From: Liolophura sinensis
Lineage: Eukaryota > Mollusca > Polyplacophora > Chitonida > Chitonidae
NCBI RefSeq assembly: GCF_032854445.1
Contig: NC_088301.1
Location: 23,592,226 to 23,656,225, forward strand
DNA length: 64,000 bases
Reading direction: 5' to 3'
Below the pieces are notes generated by a model that saw only the letters and a list, made by a program, of their open reading frames with translations, was not told the origin of the DNA and ran no database searches. The position numbers and the translations under genes are program-made. Below, in pieces: positions 35,400 to 47,600 of the stretch (positions are counted from its first letter, which is position 1; the number at the start of each line of letters is the position of its first letter).

Positions 35400-36531
35400 G
35401 TTTACAGCTGGTATATGAATGTCTGTTTCGACGAAAAGAATCACAAACACACACATCATGCAAATTGGGAAGCATCAGTTCTGCAGATTGCAGTCTATTA
35501 GGAAATATATGATCCCTCTTTCACTAAAGAATCACCATTGCTACAATTTCACACACACAACAGATTTGTCTGTCAAACCAGTTTTGACACAACCAAACCA
35601 GCATTGTAGCCACAATGCCCTGACCCGTAGTGATACCGTGAAGACACACTGTTCACTGATAGCACAGCAACCATCGTTTAACGTAACGCCATTACATGAT
35701 GATTATCACTTAAATTCGTCTCTTAGCCTCTAGATGCAGTTATATTAATTTACCAAAATGTAAAAATATCTCTCAAGAATTCTCCCGTAAAGAGTTTCTG
35801 TTACTAGAGTTACCGGAAAGAAATCACAAAATGATCATGAAACGATTGTAATTATATTTTAGGACGATTTTAAATAATTACAGTAAACACAAAGGCTGGA
35901 TCAGATCTGGAGAAGATTAAGTCCGGGCTTTATGCCTTAATCATGTAGATTACTGTTTATGAGGTGGCGTAGGAAGACACAGCAGTTCATCATTTAACAC
36001 GTACATCGGCTGGACATCGTCAGCTGGAGTTAACAAGAGCTCTTCCAGGAGGATAAAGCGAAGCCAGCGGCGACAGGGCTGTTGCTCTTAAGCTTTATGA
36101 GCATCAAGTGTTATAGGATCGTCTCGAGGGAAAGAGTAGGGCTGTGTTTATGTTCAGAGGGCATTGATTTCTACACAAAACCCTGCTGTCAATGACGAGT
36201 GGGAGACGCACCGTATTCGCTCCCCCAATTGCCTTGCACTCTAACTGTCTTAAAGACCGCTTGTTTTTCTCTTCCTCTCTCTCTTACGGAGCACCTCGGG
36301 ATTCGGTCATTGATGCTGTACCTTTATACAGCACGTACTTTTTCTGCAAACGGTCTACTTCTTAAAACAAAAACCGGGAAAGAGTCACAGCATTTCCAGG
36401 GTCTGCATTCGTTGGTCAGAGTACTTGTATTCTGTAGCAGCATCGACATAGACAAATGGTAGTTTCTCATCTTTGACTGAATATACCAATTGATCTTTTG
36501 TGGTGATGCCATTGCGATCTTCCAGTACGGC
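35400..36531. other. upstream region of the lectin gene; no recognised element
   Basis: It should contain the promoter and 5' UTR if 36532 is the start. No clear TATA box at a suitable distance was identified. Short open frames here have no recognisable domain. Confidence 0.35.
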
Positions 36532-36589
36532 ATGTGGCGGATTCTGTCATTAATATTACTGCTGCTTTGGATCCTGCAAGGCTCTTTGG
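36532..36589 (+). CDS. lectin exon 1: signal peptide
   Basis: ATG at 36532 encodes MWRILSLILLLLWILQGSL and ends with G|GTAAGT, a near-consensus donor, in phase 1. Joining to the acceptor at 44173 restores GGA (Gly). The hydrophobic core is followed by a plausible signal peptidase site near GSLG. The intron of about 7.6 kb to exon 2 is full of mobile-element insertions. Confidence 0.6.
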
Positions 36590-39500
36590 GTAAGTCGCAA
36601 CTTCCTTTAGAACTTATCTACTCTTGTTCTTTTCTGTTGCTCTGAAAGAAATTGTGAGTGCGTCTGAGTAAAAATATAACAGTCGTATATTTAGATGCTG
36701 CCTTCAAATTATACGAGAAGAAGAATCGGTCCTCGGACACAGATTATTCCCGGCGGGACTGTCAATTACGCGACAGCAAATTATCCCATATAAAACTACA
36801 TCAGTCTGAGCGAAATTTTGGTATATATCTTATAACGTATAACCTGTAACTTGTCACTGTCCGCCCGCTAATTCCGTCTGTGGCGCTCGTCTCACTGAGA
36901 ATGTCGCTGTCAATGATGAAGAAGAATATTCTGAAAGATTCCAAAGATATTGAAAACCATTTCAATTTCTATGCTCTCGTGCCAAAAAGATTGACGCGTG
37001 TGCGAGCCATTGCCATTTTTTTCGGTTCTCAGACTGTACTCTGCCTCCCATACATCATGAGTGTGCCTACAAGGTGACAATTATATTACATACATCAATT
37101 ATTCTGTCACAAAATGTGGTTTATGCACGGAGAAACGGCCTATGTTTCTTTGATTGACTGTTTTATATGTAAGACTAAATGTGTTGCTTTTTGTCACTCA
37201 TGTATTGACATTCCTTCCCACAGAAGGAAACTTCAGTTCTTGTTTCTTCCACAGTTTCCTTTATAAAGATTGTTGCAACGAAGTTCGTTGGAAAACAAAA
37301 ACCAGAAGAAGAAAAAAGCATGGCGGCAAGTCTGGACTCTTCTTGATTCGGCTGTCATTTCAATTTTTAACATTTACTCCTTTGGCTTCTTAGCAGCTAT
37401 CCAATGACGTTATACGTTTCTGAACAATTATGGCTGAAACCTTTGCTAACGATTTATATCTGGTGATAAAATGACATTGAAACTGCATTACTGATTCAGT
37501 AAAACTACAACGGGAGATCTGTCGTAGCTTCAGCGTAGTGACGCTTGGAAGAGTCTTAATGTGCTAATGTATCACATGTGTACAATTTTAAACTCAGGTG
37601 TTAAATGGTGATTGATAGGCTTTTGTAAATAAGAGTACTCAAGAGAATGAAAAGTCCAGCTGTAATTCATTCATTCATTCAGCGTCAAAAGAATGACGTT
37701 ATGTCGGTTACCAATAAGCGCGCATGTGCTCATACGTTTCGTCACGTTGCAGCGCAATTAATGTCTCACTGTGTCTATTATTGCTCTTTTCTATATATCG
37801 GTTAATCTATGTCACACCACTCTATGGTATTCCATTTTATCAATACACACTAGCATGTCATTTCTAACTGAACAGTTGTGCATATCAGGACATTGCATGT
37901 GGTCACTCAAAATCGTAATCTGAAGCATGTATATTAGTGATTAGCCTCATATTGATACTGTCTGTGGGGTGCCTGTGCTGTACATGTCAGTCATTCTTTG
38001 GCTCTGATGAAATCATCTCCATAACTGATGGGCTAAACTTGCGATGCTGATGCCTGCATTGCCGCCAAGAATCGTTACATTGAGATTTCATTGTTAAATA
38101 TCCCGACTAAGAATAGACTACTGTGCATGTTTCGCATTAGGAATTGCGTAGAATCGACAAAATTTAGTGATAAATGTCATGTTTTGTCGATATGTGATTC
38201 TGTGAAATATTGGTTTGGGCATCTGGAAGTGCAAAGAGCATTTCCTAAAACCGTGCCTTGCGCAATCTTTGGATCCATCGAACATTTTAATGCACAGCGC
38301 AAAAGTAGGATTACATTCAAGTATAATGATTATTTATCTTCGCGGCTGCCGATGTATTTGCGGATATTTTTTCAATCTCGAATTACATTTTAGATAAATC
38401 TCACACTGGGGAAATGTGTCAGCAACTCGCAATATTTGATGGGAAATGAGCATGTCGACACGCTTGTATATAGAGGATGCGAGCTTCATATTACCCAATT
38501 TTTATTTATTTATTTAATTAATGTTTTACGCCGTACTCAAGAATATTTCACTTATACGACGGCGTTCATGCAGCATTATGGTGGGAGGAAATCTGGTGGA
38601 GCCCCGGGGAAAACCACGACCCTCTGCAGGTTGCTGCCTTACTTAAGCACGTAGGACCGGAGAAAAAGCCAACATGAGCTGGACGAACTCACACTGACCG
38701 AATTGGTGAGATGCCAAATTACCTTACTTTGTTGATATTTTTTTGCCGTTTTCAAGAATACCTCACTTGCATGGCTCCAGACTGGGTCATTAGTTGACAC
38801 AGCTGACGAACCTGACAAAATCACAGTCTACTCACCTAGACCTGGATTTGAACTTGCGACCTCATTAGTCAACGGCTTATATACTTTGGGCAAAACCCGT
38901 TAATCCACTTGACTAGCACAGATCCTCTTTGGAGAAAATTACTATGTAGATGCGTGTATACATATTCCTTATACATTCCACTCATCTGAAGAAATATTAA
39001 ATGTTAGCAACATTGTTTACCAAAAAGAAGATGGCATTTAGACTCACTACACATTCCACCTTGCAGTTTTCTGTGTCCAAGCTTTTTACGTCAGAAGATT
39101 TAGCCACCAGAGTGGACAAGTGTGCAATTCTAGGTGCCACGTGTTGTTCCACATATCACTTTTGGTCCTTCCTTCGGGAATGAGCCCTATAGAACCGTTA
39201 CGATCGGAATTATCAATGGATGGATGCTTTATTCATTGAAGTGGCTACATTATCATAACACTGTTCGATTTCAGACACCATTTTTGGATTCTATGCCTAA
39301 ACATTGATTTTTTTTTATTTCCATGTATTTCACTGAAAACTGACCAAGCCTATATATAGGCCTACTGGCTGTTTTCTTGGTATCCGCATATTACTTCACC
39401 TTTATATGGTTAAACGTGTTGATAGTTGATAACTGCTGGTAAGTTACCAGTGTTGGATACTGTGCATGGCCAGATTTACTTGACATTTCTAGCATAAAAA

Positions 39501-42500
39501 GTAATTTTATGTTGCTTGCAAATCTCTTGCATCTTTTTTATTAGATATTTAATTCTGAATACGTGACTTGCAGCTTCCTTCTTTCCTGAATTATTTTCCT
39601 GTATTTGCTTTTGAAGAAGCTATGTGACGGCGATTGTTGGCAAACAGAAAAAGCCATACTCTCTGAGCAAAACAGTATGTCTGGATTTACCCAGACTATC
39701 TCAACTCGTTGTCTTTTAGTAAATATCAAACTCGAACCCATGTGCCTATAGCCTTAAAATTATTCTAAAGTTGGAAACAGTTACAATGTGTCTGACATTA
39801 CAAATTTTATAAACTTTATCAATGATTTTTAACCGGAACACGATACTGATGCCTTGTTGTTTGTTTTTACTCCATGTCACAAGTTATTGTATTGAATATG
39901 AGGGAACTCATGTCCCAAAAATATCTTTTGTACAAAAGCTAGAAGTGCTATATAAGTTGCAAGTCCTGTGCAGATTATATGTTCTGCACTGGGCACAGTT
40001 TTCTTCATCCCCATAAATCAGGACCTCAAACTTTCCATTACTACATCTAATTGACCGAAATGAGCACTGGGACATTTTCTTTTGGCTGAAACATCTATTT
40101 TGATGCTAAAAGTGATACTTTATTAGAAACACTTATGCACTCAAATGTTATACGTTTTAAAGTTGTCAAAATGGAAAAAAAGAATGTAAAAAAAATTCCC
40201 GCCTTACAGCCTTTAATCAGTATCCGAATACTGTGGTGGTTTAAAAGTTGTCGTGTATCAAAAATAAGTATCTCATTTGTTTTTTGATTGCAACTGGCCA
40301 TATAACGTGTCTCTAGATAGCTACTCAATACGATGCAGATACTTCCCCCAGCACTGGGTTAAGCGGAATAAGACACAATCACATCAATCAAAGCACCAGA
40401 GATTCTGAACACTACGTCAAAATCAGAAAAGAATTGTAATCCTTGTACAGTTTAAGAACTTAAAGCCAATGCGTTTGATATAACTATGCTTAACACACTG
40501 GGATTTTTTTTTAGTAATAACTTGTATAGCTGGTTGAAATCGTCACACAACACGCAGGAACTACTAAAATGATACACGGCGAGATATGCACATGCCATAT
40601 GCAGGACTCTTTTTGGTATATTTTAATGTCCAAGTGAGGATAATTAAAAATGTAATAATCGAAAATAAACTAAAGAGTGGCGTTCGACCTTATTCAATTT
40701 GACCCCTTCCATCTCATATATAAAACGAACCTTTCCAATAAAATCTTAAGCACTGTAATCGAAAAAGTGTAGATTGGAATGAAAATTCGTTCACGTGTTT
40801 TTATAAATTTTCCCGGAACAACTATGTAATTTCCTTTTCTTAAACCTCTATTTACAATATTGACTTAAATTTGAGAAATGGAACGTCTTTAAAGTTGTTT
40901 AGGCTGGAAAATGAACAGATAATTGATTCGGATTTCTTTATTTGAACGAGGAAATCTCCCTCTGCCTCGTGTTACGGGTGCTCTTTTTTTTTCTTGAAGA
41001 AATTCCTTTTACAGCTATTCATCGAGTTCCTATGCAGCACTGTTCCCTCAGTCGTTCTATACGTCGAACTTTGAGCGAAATTTGGGTTTAGATCGATTCA
41101 ATTCAATGTAATTAATTAGATGTTAACCACGGGCTGGGTATGGGGAGCGCCGTATAAAACGTCTGTTAATGGACGAGGAATTGTAGATAATTTACGTCAA
41201 TAATCAATAATCCATACTAGAGAAAAAAAATTGCTCTTGTATCGGATTGCTTTGAATCTTTGGAGTGCGGTTGATTAAGGTTGGGGTTTTTGAGTTCCCC
41301 CGCTTTTCCGCCTGAATGATATCTGTACGCTGGTCATATACTGTGGCAACCGGCTAATGGTGAGGGAATTAGAGACTGTGTAAACGGAATGTTGCTGGTC
41401 TCTGTCGGCAATCCCCGAAGTCATCCCGCCCGGCTTGCCCTCTGCGAGGTTAACTCCGCTGTAAGGCAAGCAATTACCTTTGGCAGGTCGATAGTGAGGT
41501 TTATAACACACGAGTTTGGGCTCAGTGGTCTGGATTAACGCTGTGGGGTTGGGGTAGGGGTGGAAGTACAAGAACTACATTGGCTAAGTGATTGTCCAAT
41601 CGATCCCACTATTCATGCACAAATGTTACGTAATATTATTGCATTTATTCTTCGGAAATCTCTGTTTGTAGACGAAAACCCAATTGCTGCGCTCCTTAAA
41701 AGACATTTGTGGTTCCTGTCAAAGGCACTGTGTTTCCATTGCTTGCCGGCAAGTTGGCTTTTGCGGGTATGATTGTGGAATGCTTCTATAATCATGTACT
41801 GCTCTGACGTGAAGTGTGAGTCATCTTGCACGCCATGAATTATGTTTTGAGGTAAACAATATGCTTTACGTATAGGGTTATAGGGGCCCCGTGGTTCAGT
41901 TGGTTAGCGCGTTAGCGCAGCGTAATGACCCAGCAGCCTCTCACCAATGCGGTTGCCTTGAGTTCTAGTCCTGCTCATGCTGGCTTCCTCTCCCGCCGTA
42001 TGTGGGAAGGTTTGCCATCTACCTGCGGATGGTCACGGGTTTCCCCCGGGCTCTGCCCTGTTTCCTTACTCCACCGATGCTGGCCGCCGTCGCTTCAGTG
42101 AAATGTTTTTGAGTATAGCTTAAAACACCAATCAAATAAATAAATAAATAAATAAACAAGTACTAGCATAGGGTTATATAATGTAAAAGACTCCAGCATA
42201 GCGAATAAAACCAGAGCAGCGAATACAGGGTGTTAGGTGTACGTTTGTATGTTTGGGGTTTTATGTCGTACTTAACAATTTTACGATCATGTGACGGCGA
42301 AGTCATTAGGTGTGTGTACATATGCTGTGTATTCACGTATTATGGCGAGTCGATGCCGCCACTAAGGTATCATGCGGCAGGCACCAGGCATGACAACCCA
42401 CCCAGCCAATCAGTCTTCTTTCCTTGCTCGAATCTTTCAGTGCTGAGCGCTAAACGAGGCAGCAACAAGTACCATTTTTAAATTCTTTGGTATGACCCCA

Positions 42501-44600
42501 TCACGGTTTGATCCCAGGTCTCATGATTTCCAGGCGGTATGTTAGTTGGTAAATTTTACTACGATAATTGCTACAACATCAACGTATTCTATAACAAACT
42601 ATACTCTAGAACTATTTTTAAAAAATCAGTCCTTTCTCAAACAGAGGAGTACCTCTTGTCTCACCTTCCAAGCTCACTGTCCCCATACAAAAGTTGGCTT
42701 TATTCCGGAGTCAAGAAGCTGTACCACCAAACTTGTATCTATACTTTTAACGAAGGCTCTATATAAGAAGTACAGTTATTCTGGAAAAAGTAGTGTTGAG
42801 AAATTGCAAAAACTGTAGGTGTCAACTGTATGCGGATTCCCAAAACTCTAAACGTCTCGTCGACGAGCTTTCATGATTACTGTTCATGCAGATACTTAAC
42901 AAGTAGTAACGTATTGTCTCCTTCTAGCGCCATTTAGTTTAGGGTAGAATAGACAGAATGGTGTGATATTAACATATTAAACTGGTCACTCGTAATAGAT
43001 GAATGTAGTGTTTGTATTAGTTCAGCGACTTGCAGAGAACTGGACAAAAAGAAGAATACAAATCATTTGTCCGAAGACATGGATCGTGTCTTCCCGTTAT
43101 CAATGAAAACTGTTGAAAACCTGAAGTAGTTTGACAACTTTAACCATTAAACTAGTATAGTGAGTAAACCGTGTCTTGTCTTCAAACACCAAGTTGCAAA
43201 TGATATAGTTAACCTTAGATGTAATACAAAGTGGTCTGCCTGGTCTACACTAAAAAAGAAAATAATAATAATAATAATAATAGTAAACTGTTAATTTTAA
43301 CAGAAAGTCTGTTGTCTGAGTGATACCAGAATGTATTTTGCTATTATAACACAATAGTGTTATATAACATAATATTTATTCATTTGATTTACTTGATTGG
43401 TGTTTTACGCCGTACTCAAGAATATTTCACTTATACGACGGCGGCCAGCATTATGGTGGGAGGAAGCCGGGCAGAGCCCGGGGGAAGCCAGCAAGAGCTG
43501 GACTTGAACTTACAGCGGCCGCATTGGTGAGAGACTCCTGGGTCAGTGCGCTGCGCTAGCGCACTAACCAACTGAGCTATATAACATAATATATTCTTAA
43601 TCTAAAAGAATGGTTGTGTTGTATTAATAGAATATGTGTGTTATATTTAACAGTACGATCTGCTGTAATTGCAGTGTTCATTCTTGCATCACTCGGGCTG
43701 CAGACTTTCTATTAAAGTTAGCAGATTCATTTTTTGAGTGTAGGGAGCTTCGGTTATAATTCCTCCTGAAGTAAAAAAAGGTTTAAAACATGTTTAACTG
43801 CATGCTGTTGAAATCAATATCGCGCCATGGTTATGATCTGTGCGTAAACATTTAACAAAGTCATTGTTTTTTTTTTCTTTAAGAGTTACTTTTATCGAAC
43901 TCGAGCTGCCGTTGTAAACAGAACTGCCATAGTTCAAAAGCAATTAAAATTTAGTATGGCACAATTACCCCGGAGCCTCTTACCAATGTCATCAATGTGA
44001 GCTCAAGTCCAACTCACGCTGCCTTCTCCGGTCACACGGTGGGAAGGTCTGCCGTTTCCCCTGAGCTCTGCCCGGTTTCATAACCACCATAATGCTGACC
44101 ACCCACGTATAAGCGAAATACTATTACGTTATCTATTCAGATAATGAAATATTTGTTTTTCGCTGATTCCAGGAGTTATACGGGAGGAATGTGAAGAAGG
44201 TTGGAAGCTGTTCGGGTTTAATTGCTATCGGTTCTTTCCGGACCCCACAGATTTCCAGTCGGCGAAGGATAGCTGTGAGAATCACAACTCCACTTTGTCC
44301 AGCGTGTGGAGTGAGGCGGAGAGGAAGTTCATCATCAGAAGCGTCTGGAAGGTATAGCAACCATTAATGCGTACATTGCTTTATGTACTGTTCCACAGAT
44401 CTATGTTTTGTTCATGATATGGTATAGTTCAGTCTGCCATCCCCATCTATATTTTTGTATTTGTTGTGTTTGTATTTCTCAATTAGTGTTTATACTTACG
44501 ACAATAAATTATTATTATTATTATGACTTCTTATCCGATTGAAGTATCTAGTATACTAGTATATAGCTTTCGAAATTCCCTGACATCTCACTAACTAAAT

Positions 44601-44651
<51 letters not shown>

Positions 44652-47600
44652 TATATATATATATATATTTATTTATTAGATTAGTGTTTTACGTCGTACT
44701 CAAGAATATTTCACTTACTCCACGGTGGCCACCATTATGGTGGGAAGAAACCAAGCAGAGCCCGGGAGAAGCCCACGACCATCCGCAGGTTGCTGCGGGA
44801 CGTCACTAATTATATATCAGGGCTTGTATTTATTAAGGAAATTCAGGATTAAGTCATAAATTACAAGTGCTTAAAAGTCAAAACAGGAAAGATCTCAAAT
44901 TGTGGTTGGTATGTTTTTCTGCAATAAAGAATCAGTTTACACATTTTAAACTTCCAAGAACAAAAAAATTTAATTGTAGCTATGGTCGAATTGTTGATGT
45001 AAGTCGTAAGACTTTTGATAAATATGGGCCCTGGCGAAGACACATACCAGTATCCGCAGCTCAACCAGTTTTGGCCGATCAGCTTACCGAAGCGGTAACC
45101 GAATCGGAATTTATTAAAATTATATTTTATTCTGCTACTCAGTAATTCCATTTTCTTGACCTAGTCACGTTTTGTGTGCTTAATCCATTCTTCATTTCCG
45201 TTCGTGATCAACTTTCAGATATGTTTAACAACTGATGATGGTTTAGTAATTTTTTCAGTCATCAAGTGGCACAAAATGTGAAAATAGATATACCATTTTG
45301 TAATCGAGTTGTAATAACAGCTATGTCAAGCGAAACAACAACTAGTCGTTGCATGGAACCATACTGTTCTGAAGAGTTAACCTGTTATCCCAAATTGCTG
45401 TATGGTTATGGTTATAAATTTACATGCTTTCAGAAATTTTAATGGTGTTGCAACTTGCGGTCATGGTACAAATAACGTAGTTGTTAAATTGATTGACTGA
45501 TTGGAGTTTAACTCGGTACTTTTTGTCACTTATGTCACCAAGGTCAGCTTTATAAATGGAAGTAACCAGTCCCTGGAGTAAGCCACCGACCTTTGCCAGG
45601 TATTGGACAAATCCCCTGACTTAAAGTTGCAGCCGAAACACCTAGAGCTGGTTTCAAATACGCGACATCGTTGTTCAAGGGCCTGATGATCGAAGTGACA
45701 AGCGCTGTTGTTACCCATTGAACAGAACAATGTCTAAACAAATTTATAATCTAAAGAGTTGTCTCCTTGTAAAGCAAAATATCGGTGTGATTAGATGTAT
45801 GTATATATGCATGCTTGGAATTTCATGTCACACCTAGCAGTGTTTAGTCATATGACGACGAGGTGTCATTAAGTCTGTGTACCTATACCGTGTCTTCTTG
45901 TAGTAGGAATCCATGCCGTCCATGCCCGCCAAGGTGCTGCCATCACATAAGTACCATGCCGACGACACCAGATAGACACCCCACCCAGTCACATTACACT
46001 GACACTGTGTCAACCAGTCCTGTTTCCTTGTTCTAACCTCTCAGTGCTGAACGCCAAACGATGCAGCAACATGTACGAGTTTTAAAATCTTTGGTATGAT
46101 GAACCCGGGTTTTATCCTGGGTCTCCTGACTGCTAACCATGCATCAGGCCACCGAAGTGGTCTTATTTTGATGGACCGGGTTTTATCCTGGGTCTCCTGA
46201 CTGCTAAAAAGGCATTAGGCCACCGAAGTGGTCTCATTTAGATGAAGATGCTTTGTTTTACAATCATACTGTACACGTTTCAGGTAACGCAAAATCCCGC
46301 TTCTCAACGGGAATTTCTTTGAAATGATAGGGCTGAGACGTGAACACGAGTCTACATAATAACACGTAAATCCCGTTGTGAAGCGTTATTTGGCCTTACA
46401 TGACGTTCACGCCAATCAGCATACTCTACACTTTCCCGTCTCATGCAGATTACCCGGCGCGACAAGTCGGCGTGGCTGGGGCTTGTCGGTGACAGTGACG
46501 ATACCTGGAAGTGGTTAGACGGATCTCACCTAGACGACCCTAGCAAATGGCCAAGTAAGTTCACTGGAACCCATTTCACAAGTAGGCCTACACCGTAGCT
46601 ACACAAACAACATAACTCAATGGCGTTAAACGCCGTGTTCAAGAATTGCTCACTGATATGATGGCAAGGTATATAAATGAAGAAGACAAGAGTTTCCGAG
46701 GCCTAAAACCTCTAGACCTGAAGCTACATCCTAAACAGCGAGAATTGGATTCGAACACGGTACCTCATTGACAGTTCATTGGCCTGAAATTCGCAGCAAA
46801 CCACCACCAACACTGAATTTAGTTTATTTACTTGCACGCAAAGGTATATACGTGAATTTTTTTGATTGGTCAGTTCATTCGTCCATTTGTTAAATGATTA
46901 ACGCCATGTGAGTGTTGTGAGTGGAGGAAACTGGAGGTGAAAACTACCGACCATTTGGAAGTTACTGACGAAGTTGGTAAGTTAATGAGACATGCAGAGT
47001 TGCACACCATACTGATGAAAGACATGCAGTCATCAACGAACGTGTAACACTACGTAAAATTTTAACGAATAGGCTATTTGTCGCCTCAATGAGACATGTA
47101 GGTAAGTGTATCAAATGGGAAAGAACATTTCCAATTTACGTTACCGTTTTGTATGTGTCCTTCTCTTGTCTGTAACTCTAACAGGTATTAACCCAGAGGA
47201 CTGTGGTGCTATCAACGGCTGGAATGCTGTCTCCAAATACAACTGTTATAATCAACTACTCGCCGCTTACGTCTGCAAAAAACGTGAGTTCTGCCATTCT
47301 TTCCTCAAACTGGCAATGAATAAATGATTGGTGATTATGGCGACAACAAATCTGGTAGAATTTGCATACGACGTGGAGAACATTGCAATCTATGTAAGGC
47401 GTTGTGCTTGAGGAAGGAATTATGTTGTCTACATTCCGTGTTGCTATGACGATGTGGTGGATTAAGCATCCCCTAGGCCTGGTCTTTCGCATTATTTTGA
47501 TGAGTTTTTGTAATAAATGCAATGACAACGCGGCATTGTCAGTAATTCTAGGCCTAATTTTGTTTAGACCATGATGCAGGGGTGTGTAAGTTGCTCCTGT

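Noticed and set aside
44861-45151. Overlapping open frames on both strands (about 92-96 residues)
   Set aside because: Inside lectin intron 2, no domain recognised, and no acceptor/donor pair that fits. Possibly another repeat, but unsupported.
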